From Gammaproteobacteria bacterium (GTDB lineage: Bacteria; Pseudomonadota; Gammaproteobacteria; Burkholderiales; Rhodocyclaceae), in contig JARFTZ010000003.1 in NCBI GenBank assembly GCA_029289235.1, forward strand, positions 1 through 64,000: a stretch of DNA of 64,000 nt. Reading direction: 5' to 3'. The notes beneath the pieces were generated by a model. It was not told the origin of the DNA and searched no databases. It saw nothing but the letters and a program-made list of their open reading frames with translations. How positions within the stretch are numbered: position 1 is the stretch's first letter; each line of letters starts with the position of its first letter. Below, piece by piece: positions 56,586 through 64,000 of the stretch. The position numbers and the translations under genes were made by a program.

Positions 56586-58106
56586 TTGGCAAAAAGCAAA
56601 TTGACCGTGGCAGCCGCATCGGTGGTCGCCGTTCTCGCCGTCGGGTACCCCGCCGCGGCGTGGTATCTCGGTACGCAGATCGAAAAGGCACATGCCGACG
56701 CGCGCGCCCTGATCGCCACGCAGCCCTATCTCAAGGTAACGAGCGAAAGCTACGAACGCGGTCTGTTCAGCGCCAGCGAGACGACGACGATCGAGATTCC
56801 GGCGGCACTTTTCAACCCGCCCGGCGACAAGGCCGACGACGCAAATGCCTCCGCGGAAAAACCACAGCCTCCATTCCGCATCACGGTCAAGACAGCGATC
56901 CAGCACGGACCGCTGCCGGGATTCTCGACGCTGGCGGCCGGCAGCGAGGTCTCGACAATAGAATTCGACGAGCCGCTGCGCACGAAGATCGCGGAAGCCT
57001 TCGGAACCAACCAGCCGTTCGACGTCCGCACGACCTACAACTTCCAGGGCGGCGGCCGTTCGACCTTCGCCAGCCAGCCCTTCAAGCTTGTCCTTCCGGG
57101 TGATACTCCGGAGAGCAAGGCGATGCTCTCCGGCGAGCGCACGGACATGGTGATGGAGTTCTCGAAAGGATTGTCCGAGTACACGCTCCGCGGCACGGCG
57201 CCAAGTTTCGCCCTGTCCGAGCCGGGCGGCCCGAGCCTGGTCATCAGCGGCATGGCGCTCGACAGTCAGCTCAAGCGCGTTTTCCCCGACGAACCGATGC
57301 TTTATTCCGGGTCTCAGAAGATCACCGTGGCCGAAGTCAGCGTGACGCCAGGCGACGCTGCGCAGCCGGGGCCGGAACAGAAGGTTGCACTCAAGGACAT
57401 TGCCTACGACGTGCAAATGCCGGTCGCTGGCGATTTCATGGATGTGGTCGCAAAGATGGGCGCCAACGTCGTTCAGGTCGGCGAACAGAACTACGGCCCG
57501 GCGCACTACGATTTCTCGCTCAAGCATCTGCACGCCCGCAAGCTGGTCACGCTGAGCCGCGGCTTCACGGCCCTGTATGCCAAACCAGAAATTTTCGCGG
57601 ACCAGAACCAGCTGCTGCAGGCACTGGCCCCCTTGAAAGCTCCGCTCTTCGATCTTCTGGCTGACGCACCGATCTTATCGATCGACCGCATCGCCTTCCG
57701 CACGACCGACGGTGAGGCCAATTTCAATGCCAGTATCAAACTGGCGGATCCGAAACCGGACGACTTCTCCAACCCGCTCATGCTGCTGGCCAAGCTCGAT
57801 GCCGGCGCCAACATCGCCCTGCCGACAACGCTGATCGACTCGTTGATCGGCAATGGCCGGAGCGAAGAAGAAGCGCAGTGGGCACGCCAAAGCGCCGAAA
57901 GAACGCTGGAGCAATTCAAGCAACAAGGCTACGTCACGGTCGAGAACAACCTGCTCAAGACCAGCGTCACGTTCAAGAACGGCCAGCTGCAGGTCAACGG
58001 CAAGCCCTTCAACCCCATGGCCGCGATGCTGCAGCATCAATCGGCACAGCAGGAAGCCGAAACCCAAGCCGGTATTGAAGCGGGAGAACCCGCACCGCAA
58101 AAATGA
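56586..58106 (+). CDS. DUF945 (YdgA-like) family protein
   Basis: A 506-residue protein starting at TTG 56586 with AAGGAGA six bases upstream. It has an N-terminal membrane anchor or signal (about 6-24), then the typical DUF945 opening YLGTQIEKAHADA. The long C-terminal region is rich in beta strands, with repeated amphipathic segments as in DUF945/AsmA-like envelope proteins. Function unknown; it probably acts in the periplasm. The stop overlaps the first possible start of the next gene. Confidence 0.8.
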   Translation: MAKSKLTVAAASVVAVLAVGYPAAAWYLGTQIEKAHADARALIATQPYLKVTSESYERGLFSASETTTIEIPAALFNPPGDKADDANASAEKPQPPFRITVKTAIQHGPLPGFSTLAAGSEVSTIEFDEPLRTKIAEAFGTNQPFDVRTTYNFQGGGRSTFASQPFKLVLPGDTPESKAMLSGERTDMVMEFSKGLSEYTLRGTAPSFALSEPGGPSLVISGMALDSQLKRVFPDEPMLYSGSQKITVAEVSVTPGDAAQPGPEQKVALKDIAYDVQMPVAGDFMDVVAKMGANVVQVGEQNYGPAHYDFSLKHLHARKLVTLSRGFTALYAKPEIFADQNQLLQALAPLKAPLFDLLADAPILSIDRIAFRTTDGEANFNASIKLADPKPDDFSNPLMLLAKLDAGANIALPTTLIDSLIGNGRSEEEAQWARQSAERTLEQFKQQGYVTVENNLLKTSVTFKNGQLQVNGKPFNPMAAMLQHQSAQQEAETQAGIEAGEPAPQK

Positions 58107-58174
58107 CCGGGAAGCCGGGGGCGGACATCACGGCTCCCGGCAACTGGCTCTGCTCCAATCCACAACTGCGTCCC

Positions 58175-58813
58175 ATGCCCTCTCGCCCAGCCCCCGCACT
58201 GATTGTCGCCGGCACCGCGCTCGTCCTTCTCCTCGTCTGGTCCGGCCTATCGCCTTATGACCGCCCGACCTGGGCACTGGAAGTGGCGCCGGTGGTGATC
58301 GCGCTGGCGATCATGGTGCCGACCCGGCTGCGTTTCCCGCTGACCAGCCTGCTTTACTTCTGGATCTTCGTGCATGCTGTGGTGCTGATCGTCGGCGGCA
58401 CGTACACCTACGCCCGCGTCCCGTTCGGCTTCCAGTTGGCCGACCTGCTCGGCGTCACGCGCAATCCGTACGACAAGATCGGCCACTTCTTCCAGGGCTT
58501 CGTCCCGGCACTGGTGGCGCGCGAAATCCTCATCCGCGGCGCTTACGTCAATGGCCGGAAAATGCTGAATTTCCTGGTGCTGTGCGTCGTGCTGGCGATC
58601 AGCGCGTTTTACGAGCTGATCGAATGGTGGGTCGCCGAACTGATCGGCCAGGACGCCGACGAGTTCCTCGCAACACAGGGCTACGTCTGGGATACCCAGT
58701 CGGACATGCTTTTCGCGCTGATCGGCGCCGTGGTCGCGCTGTTGCTCTTTTCGCGCTGGCATGACCGGCAGATCGCCGCACTCACGCCACCTCTTTCGAC
58801 CACGAGGAAGTAG
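58175..58813 (+). CDS. YjdF-like inner-membrane protein (DUF2238)
   Basis: A 212-residue polytopic membrane protein with about six helices. Family marks are YARVPFGF, RNPYDKIGHFFQGFVPALVAREIL and the ISAFYELIEWWVAE block, where the His and acidic residues are conserved. ATG 58175 fits the family's length; ATG 58103, which overlaps the DUF945 stop, would add 24 residues and could give coupling. No ribosome site distinguishes them. Function unknown. Confidence 0.8.
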   Translation: MPSRPAPALIVAGTALVLLLVWSGLSPYDRPTWALEVAPVVIALAIMVPTRLRFPLTSLLYFWIFVHAVVLIVGGTYTYARVPFGFQLADLLGVTRNPYDKIGHFFQGFVPALVAREILIRGAYVNGRKMLNFLVLCVVLAISAFYELIEWWVAELIGQDADEFLATQGYVWDTQSDMLFALIGAVVALLLFSRWHDRQIAALTPPLSTTRK

Positions 58814-58843
58814 GTCGAACTGCAGGATAGGCCGCATCGGCGA

Positions 58844-58859
58844 TAGGGATTTTTCCCTA
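58844..58859. promoter_or_regulatory. Candidate regulator palindrome upstream of ttrBCA
   Basis: TAGGGA-TTTT-TCCCTA is a perfect inverted repeat, 82 bases before the ttrB start. Its form resembles sites of FixJ-type response regulators such as StyR, the family to which TtrR belongs. A weak terminator role for the preceding gene is less likely, as no T-run follows. Confidence 0.45.
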
Positions 58860-58940
58860 GTTCACCTTCTGTTTCTTCCAATATCGCCGGCCACCGGACC
58901 TCACTAAGCTCCGATACGTCACATCGTTCCGGAGTTGTTC

Positions 58941-59666
58941 ATGACCTGCCCACCCGATCCGGGCCGACGCGCGTTCCTCTCGGCCATTCCGGTGCTCACC
59001 GCCGGCATCGCCGCCCCCGCGCGAGCGGCCGACACCCGCAGCCCCCACTGGGGAATGCTCGTCGACACCCGCCGTTGCATCGCCTGTCAAGCCTGCACCA
59101 TGGCCTGCGCGATGGAAAACGCCACCCCCGAAGGTGCTTTCCGCACCGTCGTCGCCACCTATGCCGTGACCACCGCGGAAGGCGCCACCGGCCTGTCGAT
59201 CGTCCCCCGCCTGTGCAACCACTGCGAGAAGCCTCCCTGCGTCGAGGTCTGCCCGGTCGGCGCGACGTTCAAGCGCGAGGATGGCGCCGTGCTCGTCGAT
59301 GGCGACCGCTGCGTCGGCTGCGCCTACTGCGTGCAGGCGTGCCCGTACGATGCACGATTCGTCAATCACGAAACCGGCAAGGCGGACAAATGCACGTTCT
59401 GCAGCCATCGCGTCGAAGCCGGCCTGCTGCCGGCCTGCGTGGAAACCTGCGTCGGCGGAGCACGCATTTTCGGCGATCTGCACAATCCTGAGAGCGAGAT
59501 CAGCAAGCGCCTGAAAGAGGCCGGCAACGCCGTCAGCGTACTCAAGCCGGAGGCAAACACCCGGCCCAACGTTTTCTACATCGGCCTTGACGCCGCGCTG
59601 GCGGGCCGCGTCGACGGCGTTTCCGCCGCTGACATGATGTGGCGGCCGGACCACCAAGGAGGATGA
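58941..59666 (+). CDS. ttrB: Tetrathionate reductase-like iron-sulfur subunit B
   Basis: Electron-transfer subunit of 241 residues with four [4Fe-4S] clusters: CIACQACTMAC, CNHCEKPPCVEVC, CVGCAYCVQAC and CTFCSHRV...CVETC. The N-terminal twin-arginine signal (GRRAFLSAIPVLTAGIA) indicates a periplasmic location. The ATG at 58941 has GGAG seven bases upstream; a TTG six bases earlier is less likely. Gene order ttrB-ttrC-ttrA matches the Salmonella operon. Related enzymes reduce other sulfur compounds or arsenate, so the substrate is probable but not proven. Confidence 0.85.
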   Translation: MTCPPDPGRRAFLSAIPVLTAGIAAPARAADTRSPHWGMLVDTRRCIACQACTMACAMENATPEGAFRTVVATYAVTTAEGATGLSIVPRLCNHCEKPPCVEVCPVGATFKREDGAVLVDGDRCVGCAYCVQACPYDARFVNHETGKADKCTFCSHRVEAGLLPACVETCVGGARIFGDLHNPESEISKRLKEAGNAVSVLKPEANTRPNVFYIGLDAALAGRVDGVSAADMMWRPDHQGG

Positions 59667-59667
59667 C

Positions 59668-60738
59668 ATGACGACAACGGTCGAAGTGCTCGGATTTGCC
59701 CGCGGACCGGACTGGCTGCCATGGGCGGTGCAATATTTCTTCCTGATCGGCGTCTCCTGCGCCGCGTTTTTCCTCTCGCTGCCAGGATTGGTCTGGCGGC
59801 TGCCGAGTTGGCGTACGCTGTCGCGCCTTGCACTGCTCGCCGCGCTGATCAGCGGTCTCACCGCGCCGGTCGCGCTGATGGCCGACCTGCACCAGCCGGG
59901 GCGCTTCATCAATTTCTACCTGCACCCCAACTTCGGTTCGTGGATGGCCTGGGGCTCCTTCTTCATTCCGCTGTACGTCGGCAGCCTGCTGCTTTACGCC
60001 TGGCTGTGCCTGCGTCCGACCCTCCTGCGGCTGGCGCAGCGTGCCGGCCGGCTGGCGGTGGTCTATCAGCGGGTTTCCTACGGCGGCCACGACAACCGCC
60101 AAGCGATCGGCCTCGCCGCGCTCGCGGCATCCCTCGGCGCGATGCTGTTGTTGCTCTACACCGGGATGGAAACGATGGTCGTCAGTGCCCGCGTTCTCTG
60201 GAACAGCCCGCTGGTGCCGCTCTTGTTCCTGAGCACGGCGTGCGTCGGCGGACTCGGCATGACGCTGCTCGTCGCCGCGCTGGCTGGCCGGCGCGACGTC
60301 GCGCCAGCGCTCAACCGCGGACTGGCGCTCGCCCTCGCCGCCACCTTCATCCTGCTTGCCGCCTGGTTTGCCGGTGCACTCTCCGGTCAGGCATCAGCGG
60401 CCGCGAAAGCCCTCACGGCGCTGGCCCTCTCCCGCGTATGGGCTACCACCGGCGTGTGGTTCCTTGGCACGGCGGCGTTCACCCTGTGGCTGGCCGTCCG
60501 CTCGCCCCAATCGCTCTGGTCCACCGCGCTGCTGGCGCTGCACGGCGCGTGGCTGCTGCGCTGGATCGTGTTCATCGGCGGCCAGAGCATCCCCCGGATG
60601 GGGAGCACCTGGTTCGACTATTCGCTCGGAATCGGACCGGACGGGCTGCTCGGCATCGCCGGCTCGCTCGGACTCGCACTGTTCCTGTATGTCGTCCTGA
60701 CCGGGTTGATTCCCTGGGACGAACGCGCTGAAGCTTGA
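59668..60738 (+). CDS. ttrC: Tetrathionate reductase-like membrane subunit C (NrfD family)
   Basis: Quinol-oxidising membrane anchor of 356 residues with about nine to ten helices, of the NrfD/PsrC/TtrC family. The conserved quinol-site region lies between helices 2 and 3 (APVALMADLHQPGRF). AAGGAGG precedes the ATG, two bases after the ttrB stop. It passes electrons from the membrane quinol pool to TtrB and TtrA. Confidence 0.83.
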   Translation: MTTTVEVLGFARGPDWLPWAVQYFFLIGVSCAAFFLSLPGLVWRLPSWRTLSRLALLAALISGLTAPVALMADLHQPGRFINFYLHPNFGSWMAWGSFFIPLYVGSLLLYAWLCLRPTLLRLAQRAGRLAVVYQRVSYGGHDNRQAIGLAALAASLGAMLLLLYTGMETMVVSARVLWNSPLVPLLFLSTACVGGLGMTLLVAALAGRRDVAPALNRGLALALAATFILLAAWFAGALSGQASAAAKALTALALSRVWATTGVWFLGTAAFTLWLAVRSPQSLWSTALLALHGAWLLRWIVFIGGQSIPRMGSTWFDYSLGIGPDGLLGIAGSLGLALFLYVVLTGLIPWDERAEA

Positions 60739-60748
60739 GGAGAAACAC

Positions 60749-63700
60749 ATGGAATTTGGCAAACGTCGTCAACTCCTGGCCGCCGGCGGGCTCGCCGCCT
60801 TCGCCGCCGGCTACTCGGAAACCGCCGGCCGCGTCGTCGGCAAATTGCTCGGCCGCGACACGCCGAAGCATCGCACCGCCGGCAATGCGCCCGAACCGGA
60901 ATACCGCGTCGACGCGCAGGGGCGGATCGAGCTCAATCCGGCACAGCAGGTCAGCTACACCGTGTGCCTCGGCTGCACGACGATGTGCGGCGTGCGCGTC
61001 CGCCTCGACCGAGCCTCGGGCAAGGTGCTGCGTGTTTCCGGCAACCCCTACAGCCCGTTGTCGACCGATCCGCACCTGCCGATGAAGGCCAGCGTGCGCG
61101 AGAGCTTCGCCGCCGTTTCGGCATTCGGCGAACGCGGTCTCGACGGGCGCTCCACCGCCTGCGGGCGCGGCAACGCCATCGCCCAGCAGCTCGACTCGCC
61201 GTATCGCGTGCTGCAGCCGCTGAAGCGCGTCGGGCCGCGTAATTCCGGGCAGTGGGAGCCGATCAGTTTCGAGCAGCTGATCCGCGAGGTCGTGCATGGC
61301 GGCGACCTGTTCGGTGAAGGACACGTCGACGGTCTGGCCGCCCTGCGCGACCTCAAGACGCCGATCGACCCGGCGCAGCCGGAGCTCGGACCGCGCGTCA
61401 ATCAGGTCGCCGTCCTGTCGAGTGTCAACGACGGACGCGAGGGCTTCGCCCGCCGCTTCATGCAGAAGTCCTACGGCACGCTCAATTTCGTCGGCCACGG
61501 CTCCTACTGCGGCGGTTCCTATCGCTCCGGCTCCGGCGCATTGTTCGGCAACCTGAAGACGATGCCGCATGCCAAGCCGGATTTCGCCAACGCCGAATTC
61601 ATCCTCTTCGTCGGCACGGCCCCCGGCCACGCCGGCAACCCGTTCAAGCGCACCGGCGCGCTGGTGGCGAAGAGCCGGGCGCAGGGCAAGCTCTCCTACG
61701 TCGTCGTCGACCCGGTCATGACCCACGCCGACAGCCGGGCCAGCGGCGAGCGCGGCCGCTGGGTGCCGATCCGGCCCGGGACCGACGGCGCGATGGCGAT
61801 GGCGATCATCCGCTGGCTGTTCGAGAACGAGCGTTTCGACCGGGCCTTCCTCGCCAACCCGAATCCCAAGGTGGCACGTGCGGCCGGCGAGCCATCCTTC
61901 TCGAACGCCACGCACCTCGTAGTCGTTGAACCGGGCCACCCGCGCGAAGGGCGGATGCTGCGCGCCTCGGACATTGGCGCCGCCATTCCCGAGGAGCAGC
62001 GCTACAAGGACGCGGACGCCTTCGTGTGCATCGATACGGCCGGGCGTCCCGTGCCGCACGACAAGGCCGAGCGCGCCACCGAACTGTTCGTCGACCGCGC
62101 CATCGAACTCGACGGCCGCCCGGTGCGCGTCAAGTCGTCGCTGCAATTGCTGCGCGAGGAAGCGGAGCGTCTGCCGATGGCCGACTACGCGGCCGCCTGC
62201 GGCATTCCGGAAGAAACGCTCGCCGGGCTGGCGAGGGAACTCGCCGCGCACGGCAAACGCGCCTCGGTCGTTGCCCACGGCGGCATGATGAGCGGCAGCG
62301 GCTTCTACAACGCCTACGCGCTGATGAGCATCAATGCCCTGCTCGGCAACCTCAACTGGAAAGGCGGCTTCGTCGCCAATGGCGGCGGTTTCAAGGACAA
62401 CGGCGAGGGACCGCGCTACAACCTCGACACTTTTCCCGGTATGGTCAGGCCCGCCGGCACGCCGCTCGGACGTAACGTTCCCTACGAGAAAAGCACCGAG
62501 TTCGGCAAGCGCAAGGCCGCCGGCACTCCCTATCCGGCGAGCGCCCCGTGGTTTCCAAATGCACCGGGCCTCGTCACGGAGATCATCCCCGGCGGGCTGG
62601 CCGGCTATCCCTACGCGATGAAGGCTCTCATACTCTGGTCGGCCAATCCGTTGTACGGTATCCCGGGGCTGCGCCAGCGCATCGTAGGCGATCTGGCCGA
62701 TCCGAAAAAGCTGCCGCTGCTCATCTCGATCGACCCGTTCATCAACGAGAGCAACGCCTTTGCCGACTACATCATCCCCGACTCGCTGCTGTATGAAAGC
62801 TGGGGTTGGGTATCCGCGTGGAACGGCGTGCCCACCAAGGCCATGGGCGCCCGCTGGCCCGTCGTCCAGCCCCGTGCGGCGAAAACGCCTGAGGGCGAGG
62901 CCATCGGCATGGAAACGTTCTTCATCGCACTGGCGCGCGAGATGAAGTTGCCGGGTTTCGGCGACAACGCCATCACCGGCACCGACGGAGCGACGTATCC
63001 GCTGACCACACCGGCAGACTGGTATCTGCGCGCTGGCGCGAACGTCGCTTGGCAAGGCAAGGAACCCGTTGGCGACGCGACTTCGGAAGACCTGCTGCTT
63101 TCCGGCGTGGAACGCATCCGGCCGCTGCTCGAAAAGACCCTGAAGCCGGAGGAGGTCGCCAAGGTCGCTTTCCTGTACAGCCGCGGCGGGCGTTATCAGC
63201 CCGGCAAGGATTCGTTCGACGAGGACAACCCCGAGTGGATGCGCAATCCGATGAAGGCGATGTGCCATCTGTGGAACGAAAACGTCGGCAGTTCGAAGAA
63301 CAGCCTGTCCGGCGCGCGCAACCGCGGCTGCGCCACCTGGCATGAACCGGCGTTTGCCGACGGCACGCCGATGCGCCGGGTCTTCCCGGCCGACAAATGG
63401 CCGCTGATGCTCGTCAGCTACAAGTCCGCGCTGCAGAGTGCCCACTCGGTCGGCGCCACGCGCTTGCTCCGGCTGCATCCCGAAAACCCGGTGCTTGTCC
63501 ACCCGCAGGACGCCGAACACCTGCGTCTGCAGACCGGCGACCTGGCCGAAATCGAGACGCCATCGGGCAAGATCAAGGCGCGCGTCATGGTGCACGCGGG
63601 CGTCGCGCCCGGCGTGGCGGCCTTCGAACACGGCTTCGGTCACCGCGAACTCGGCGCCCGTGCCCACCGCGTCGGCTCGCAGCGACAACCCGAGAACCCG

Positions 63701-63835
63701 CGCCTCGCCGCCGGCGTCAACCTCAACGACGTCGGCCTGCTCGATCCGACGCGCCGGGATCGCGCGCCCTGGGTCGACGGGATCTCGGGCGCATCCGTGC
63801 GCAACGGACTACCGGCAAGGATCCGCAGGGTGTGA
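60749..63835 (+). CDS. ttrA: Tetrathionate reductase-like molybdopterin catalytic subunit A
   Basis: A 1028-residue molybdopterin guanine dinucleotide enzyme, close in length to TtrA. It has a twin-arginine-type signal (GKRRQLLAAGGLAAF), an N-terminal [4Fe-4S] motif CLGCTTMCGVRVRL with a later Cys in GRSTACGRGNA, and the probable molybdenum-ligand Cys in VGHGSYCGGSYRSGSG. Further MGD-binding regions lie near WSANPLYG and at the C-terminus (RLHPENPVLVHPQDA). GAGGAG precedes the ATG. Domains follow the DMSO-reductase family. Tetrathionate is the likely substrate; ArrA or other sulfur oxidoreductases are alternatives. Confidence 0.87.
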   Translation: MEFGKRRQLLAAGGLAAFAAGYSETAGRVVGKLLGRDTPKHRTAGNAPEPEYRVDAQGRIELNPAQQVSYTVCLGCTTMCGVRVRLDRASGKVLRVSGNPYSPLSTDPHLPMKASVRESFAAVSAFGERGLDGRSTACGRGNAIAQQLDSPYRVLQPLKRVGPRNSGQWEPISFEQLIREVVHGGDLFGEGHVDGLAALRDLKTPIDPAQPELGPRVNQVAVLSSVNDGREGFARRFMQKSYGTLNFVGHGSYCGGSYRSGSGALFGNLKTMPHAKPDFANAEFILFVGTAPGHAGNPFKRTGALVAKSRAQGKLSYVVVDPVMTHADSRASGERGRWVPIRPGTDGAMAMAIIRWLFENERFDRAFLANPNPKVARAAGEPSFSNATHLVVVEPGHPREGRMLRASDIGAAIPEEQRYKDADAFVCIDTAGRPVPHDKAERATELFVDRAIELDGRPVRVKSSLQLLREEAERLPMADYAAACGIPEETLAGLARELAAHGKRASVVAHGGMMSGSGFYNAYALMSINALLGNLNWKGGFVANGGGFKDNGEGPRYNLDTFPGMVRPAGTPLGRNVPYEKSTEFGKRKAAGTPYPASAPWFPNAPGLVTEIIPGGLAGYPYAMKALILWSANPLYGIPGLRQRIVGDLADPKKLPLLISIDPFINESNAFADYIIPDSLLYESWGWVSAWNGVPTKAMGARWPVVQPRAAKTPEGEAIGMETFFIALAREMKLPGFGDNAITGTDGATYPLTTPADWYLRAGANVAWQGKEPVGDATSEDLLLSGVERIRPLLEKTLKPEEVAKVAFLYSRGGRYQPGKDSFDEDNPEWMRNPMKAMCHLWNENVGSSKNSLSGARNRGCATWHEPAFADGTPMRRVFPADKWPLMLVSYKSALQSAHSVGATRLLRLHPENPVLVHPQDAEHLRLQTGDLAEIETPSGKIKARVMVHAGVAPGVAAFEHGFGHRELGARAHRVGSQRQPENPRLAAGVNLNDVGLLDPTRRDRAPWVDGISGASVRNGLPARIRRV

Positions 63836-63902
63836 GAACGATCGACCTATTCAACATTCTGCCGAAGCGATAGGCGAAGGAGGTTACTGATTCGCCGGGT
63901 TT

Positions 63903-63949
63903 CGCCTGCAGGCGAGGTACTTCTTCTTGTCTTGCCAAGAAGAAGTACC
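63903..63949. repeat. Palindromes at the right edge after ttrA
   Basis: CGCCTGCAGGCG (63903-63914) is directly followed by a perfect 14-base inverted repeat GGTACTTCTTCTTG/CAAGAAGAAGTACC (63916-63929 and 63936-63949). This looks like a common GTAC-TTCTT-type intergenic repeat and might also end the ttr transcript. It is followed to the window end by unassigned sequence; no gene is seen after ttrA. Confidence 0.7.
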
Positions 63950-64000
63950 CAAGAAGAAGGCGCATCCGCTGCGTCGCCCGGCTGCGCCGGGTTCTCTGCG

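Noticed and set aside
60572-63688. Very long open frame on the minus strand opposite ttrA
   Set aside because: It is antisense to a gene with clear motifs, has low-complexity Arg/Ala/Gly-rich composition, and shows no domain. Open antisense frames are expected in GC-rich genes.

Overview
The window looks like a chromosomal segment of a G+C-rich betaproteobacterium, most plausibly of the Rhodocyclales (Azoarcus/Dechloromonas type). This is inferred from gene content and order only: petABC-sspA-sspB, rpsF-priB-rpsR-rplI-dnaB, an rnfABCDGE-nth operon, a fused PIN-PhoH protein beside bcp, abundant TRAP transporters, and a bc1 complex alongside a tetrathionate-reductase-like operon. I saw no rRNA, tRNA, CRISPR array, phage or transposase genes. 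Most genes are housekeeping, with catabolic or respiratory blocks at both ends.

Region 1-4.6 kb (minus strand): a catabolic operon with type I 3-dehydroquinate dehydratase, a thiamine-diphosphate enzyme, a TIM-barrel isomerase/dehydratase-like protein and the small permease of a TRAP transporter cut by the window edge. It suggests uptake and breakdown of a hydroaromatic acid such as quinate or shikimate. Region 4.6-26.7 kb, mainly minus strand: CorC- and TerC-type membrane proteins, YbiB, SspB/SspA, the bc1 complex, recR-ybaB-dnaX, hom-GNAT-alaT, and the rpsF-priB-rpsR-rplI block with dnaB. A plus-strand island lies between them: Mth938-like protein, an ArnD-like protein, Bcp, PIN-PhoH and a transglutaminase-like protein. 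A receiver-GGDEF protein with both active sites degenerate precedes an NlpC/P60 hydrolase.

Region 27.5-38 kb: an iron(III) ABC transporter whose binding protein, permease and ATPase sit in three separately oriented pieces, with a candidate Fur box. A sugar kinase is coupled to the permease, and the N-degron transferases aat and bpt follow the ATPase. CorA and a large hybrid histidine kinase come next. Region 38-47.2 kb: pyrD, the Rnf electron-transport operon, nth, a FIST sensor protein and small conserved proteins.

Region 47.4-52.8 kb: a second TRAP cluster with a FadR-type regulator, DctP-DctQ-DctM, a short-chain dehydrogenase and an N-acetylneuraminate-lyase-like aldolase, probably for a sugar-acid-like substrate. 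Region 52.8-64 kb: a TerB-like protein, an ABC exporter, an ArsC-family protein overlapping hslO, a DUF945 protein, a YjdF-like membrane protein and a ttrBCA operon.

The most notable observations are recognisable proteins that have lost diagnostic catalytic or metal-binding residues: the ArnD-like protein, the transglutaminase-like protein, the receiver-GGDEF protein and Hsp33. Other points are priB without a normal start codon, the split iron-transport locus, and palindromic repeats that interrupt two operons. I did not find a system I could confidently call new.
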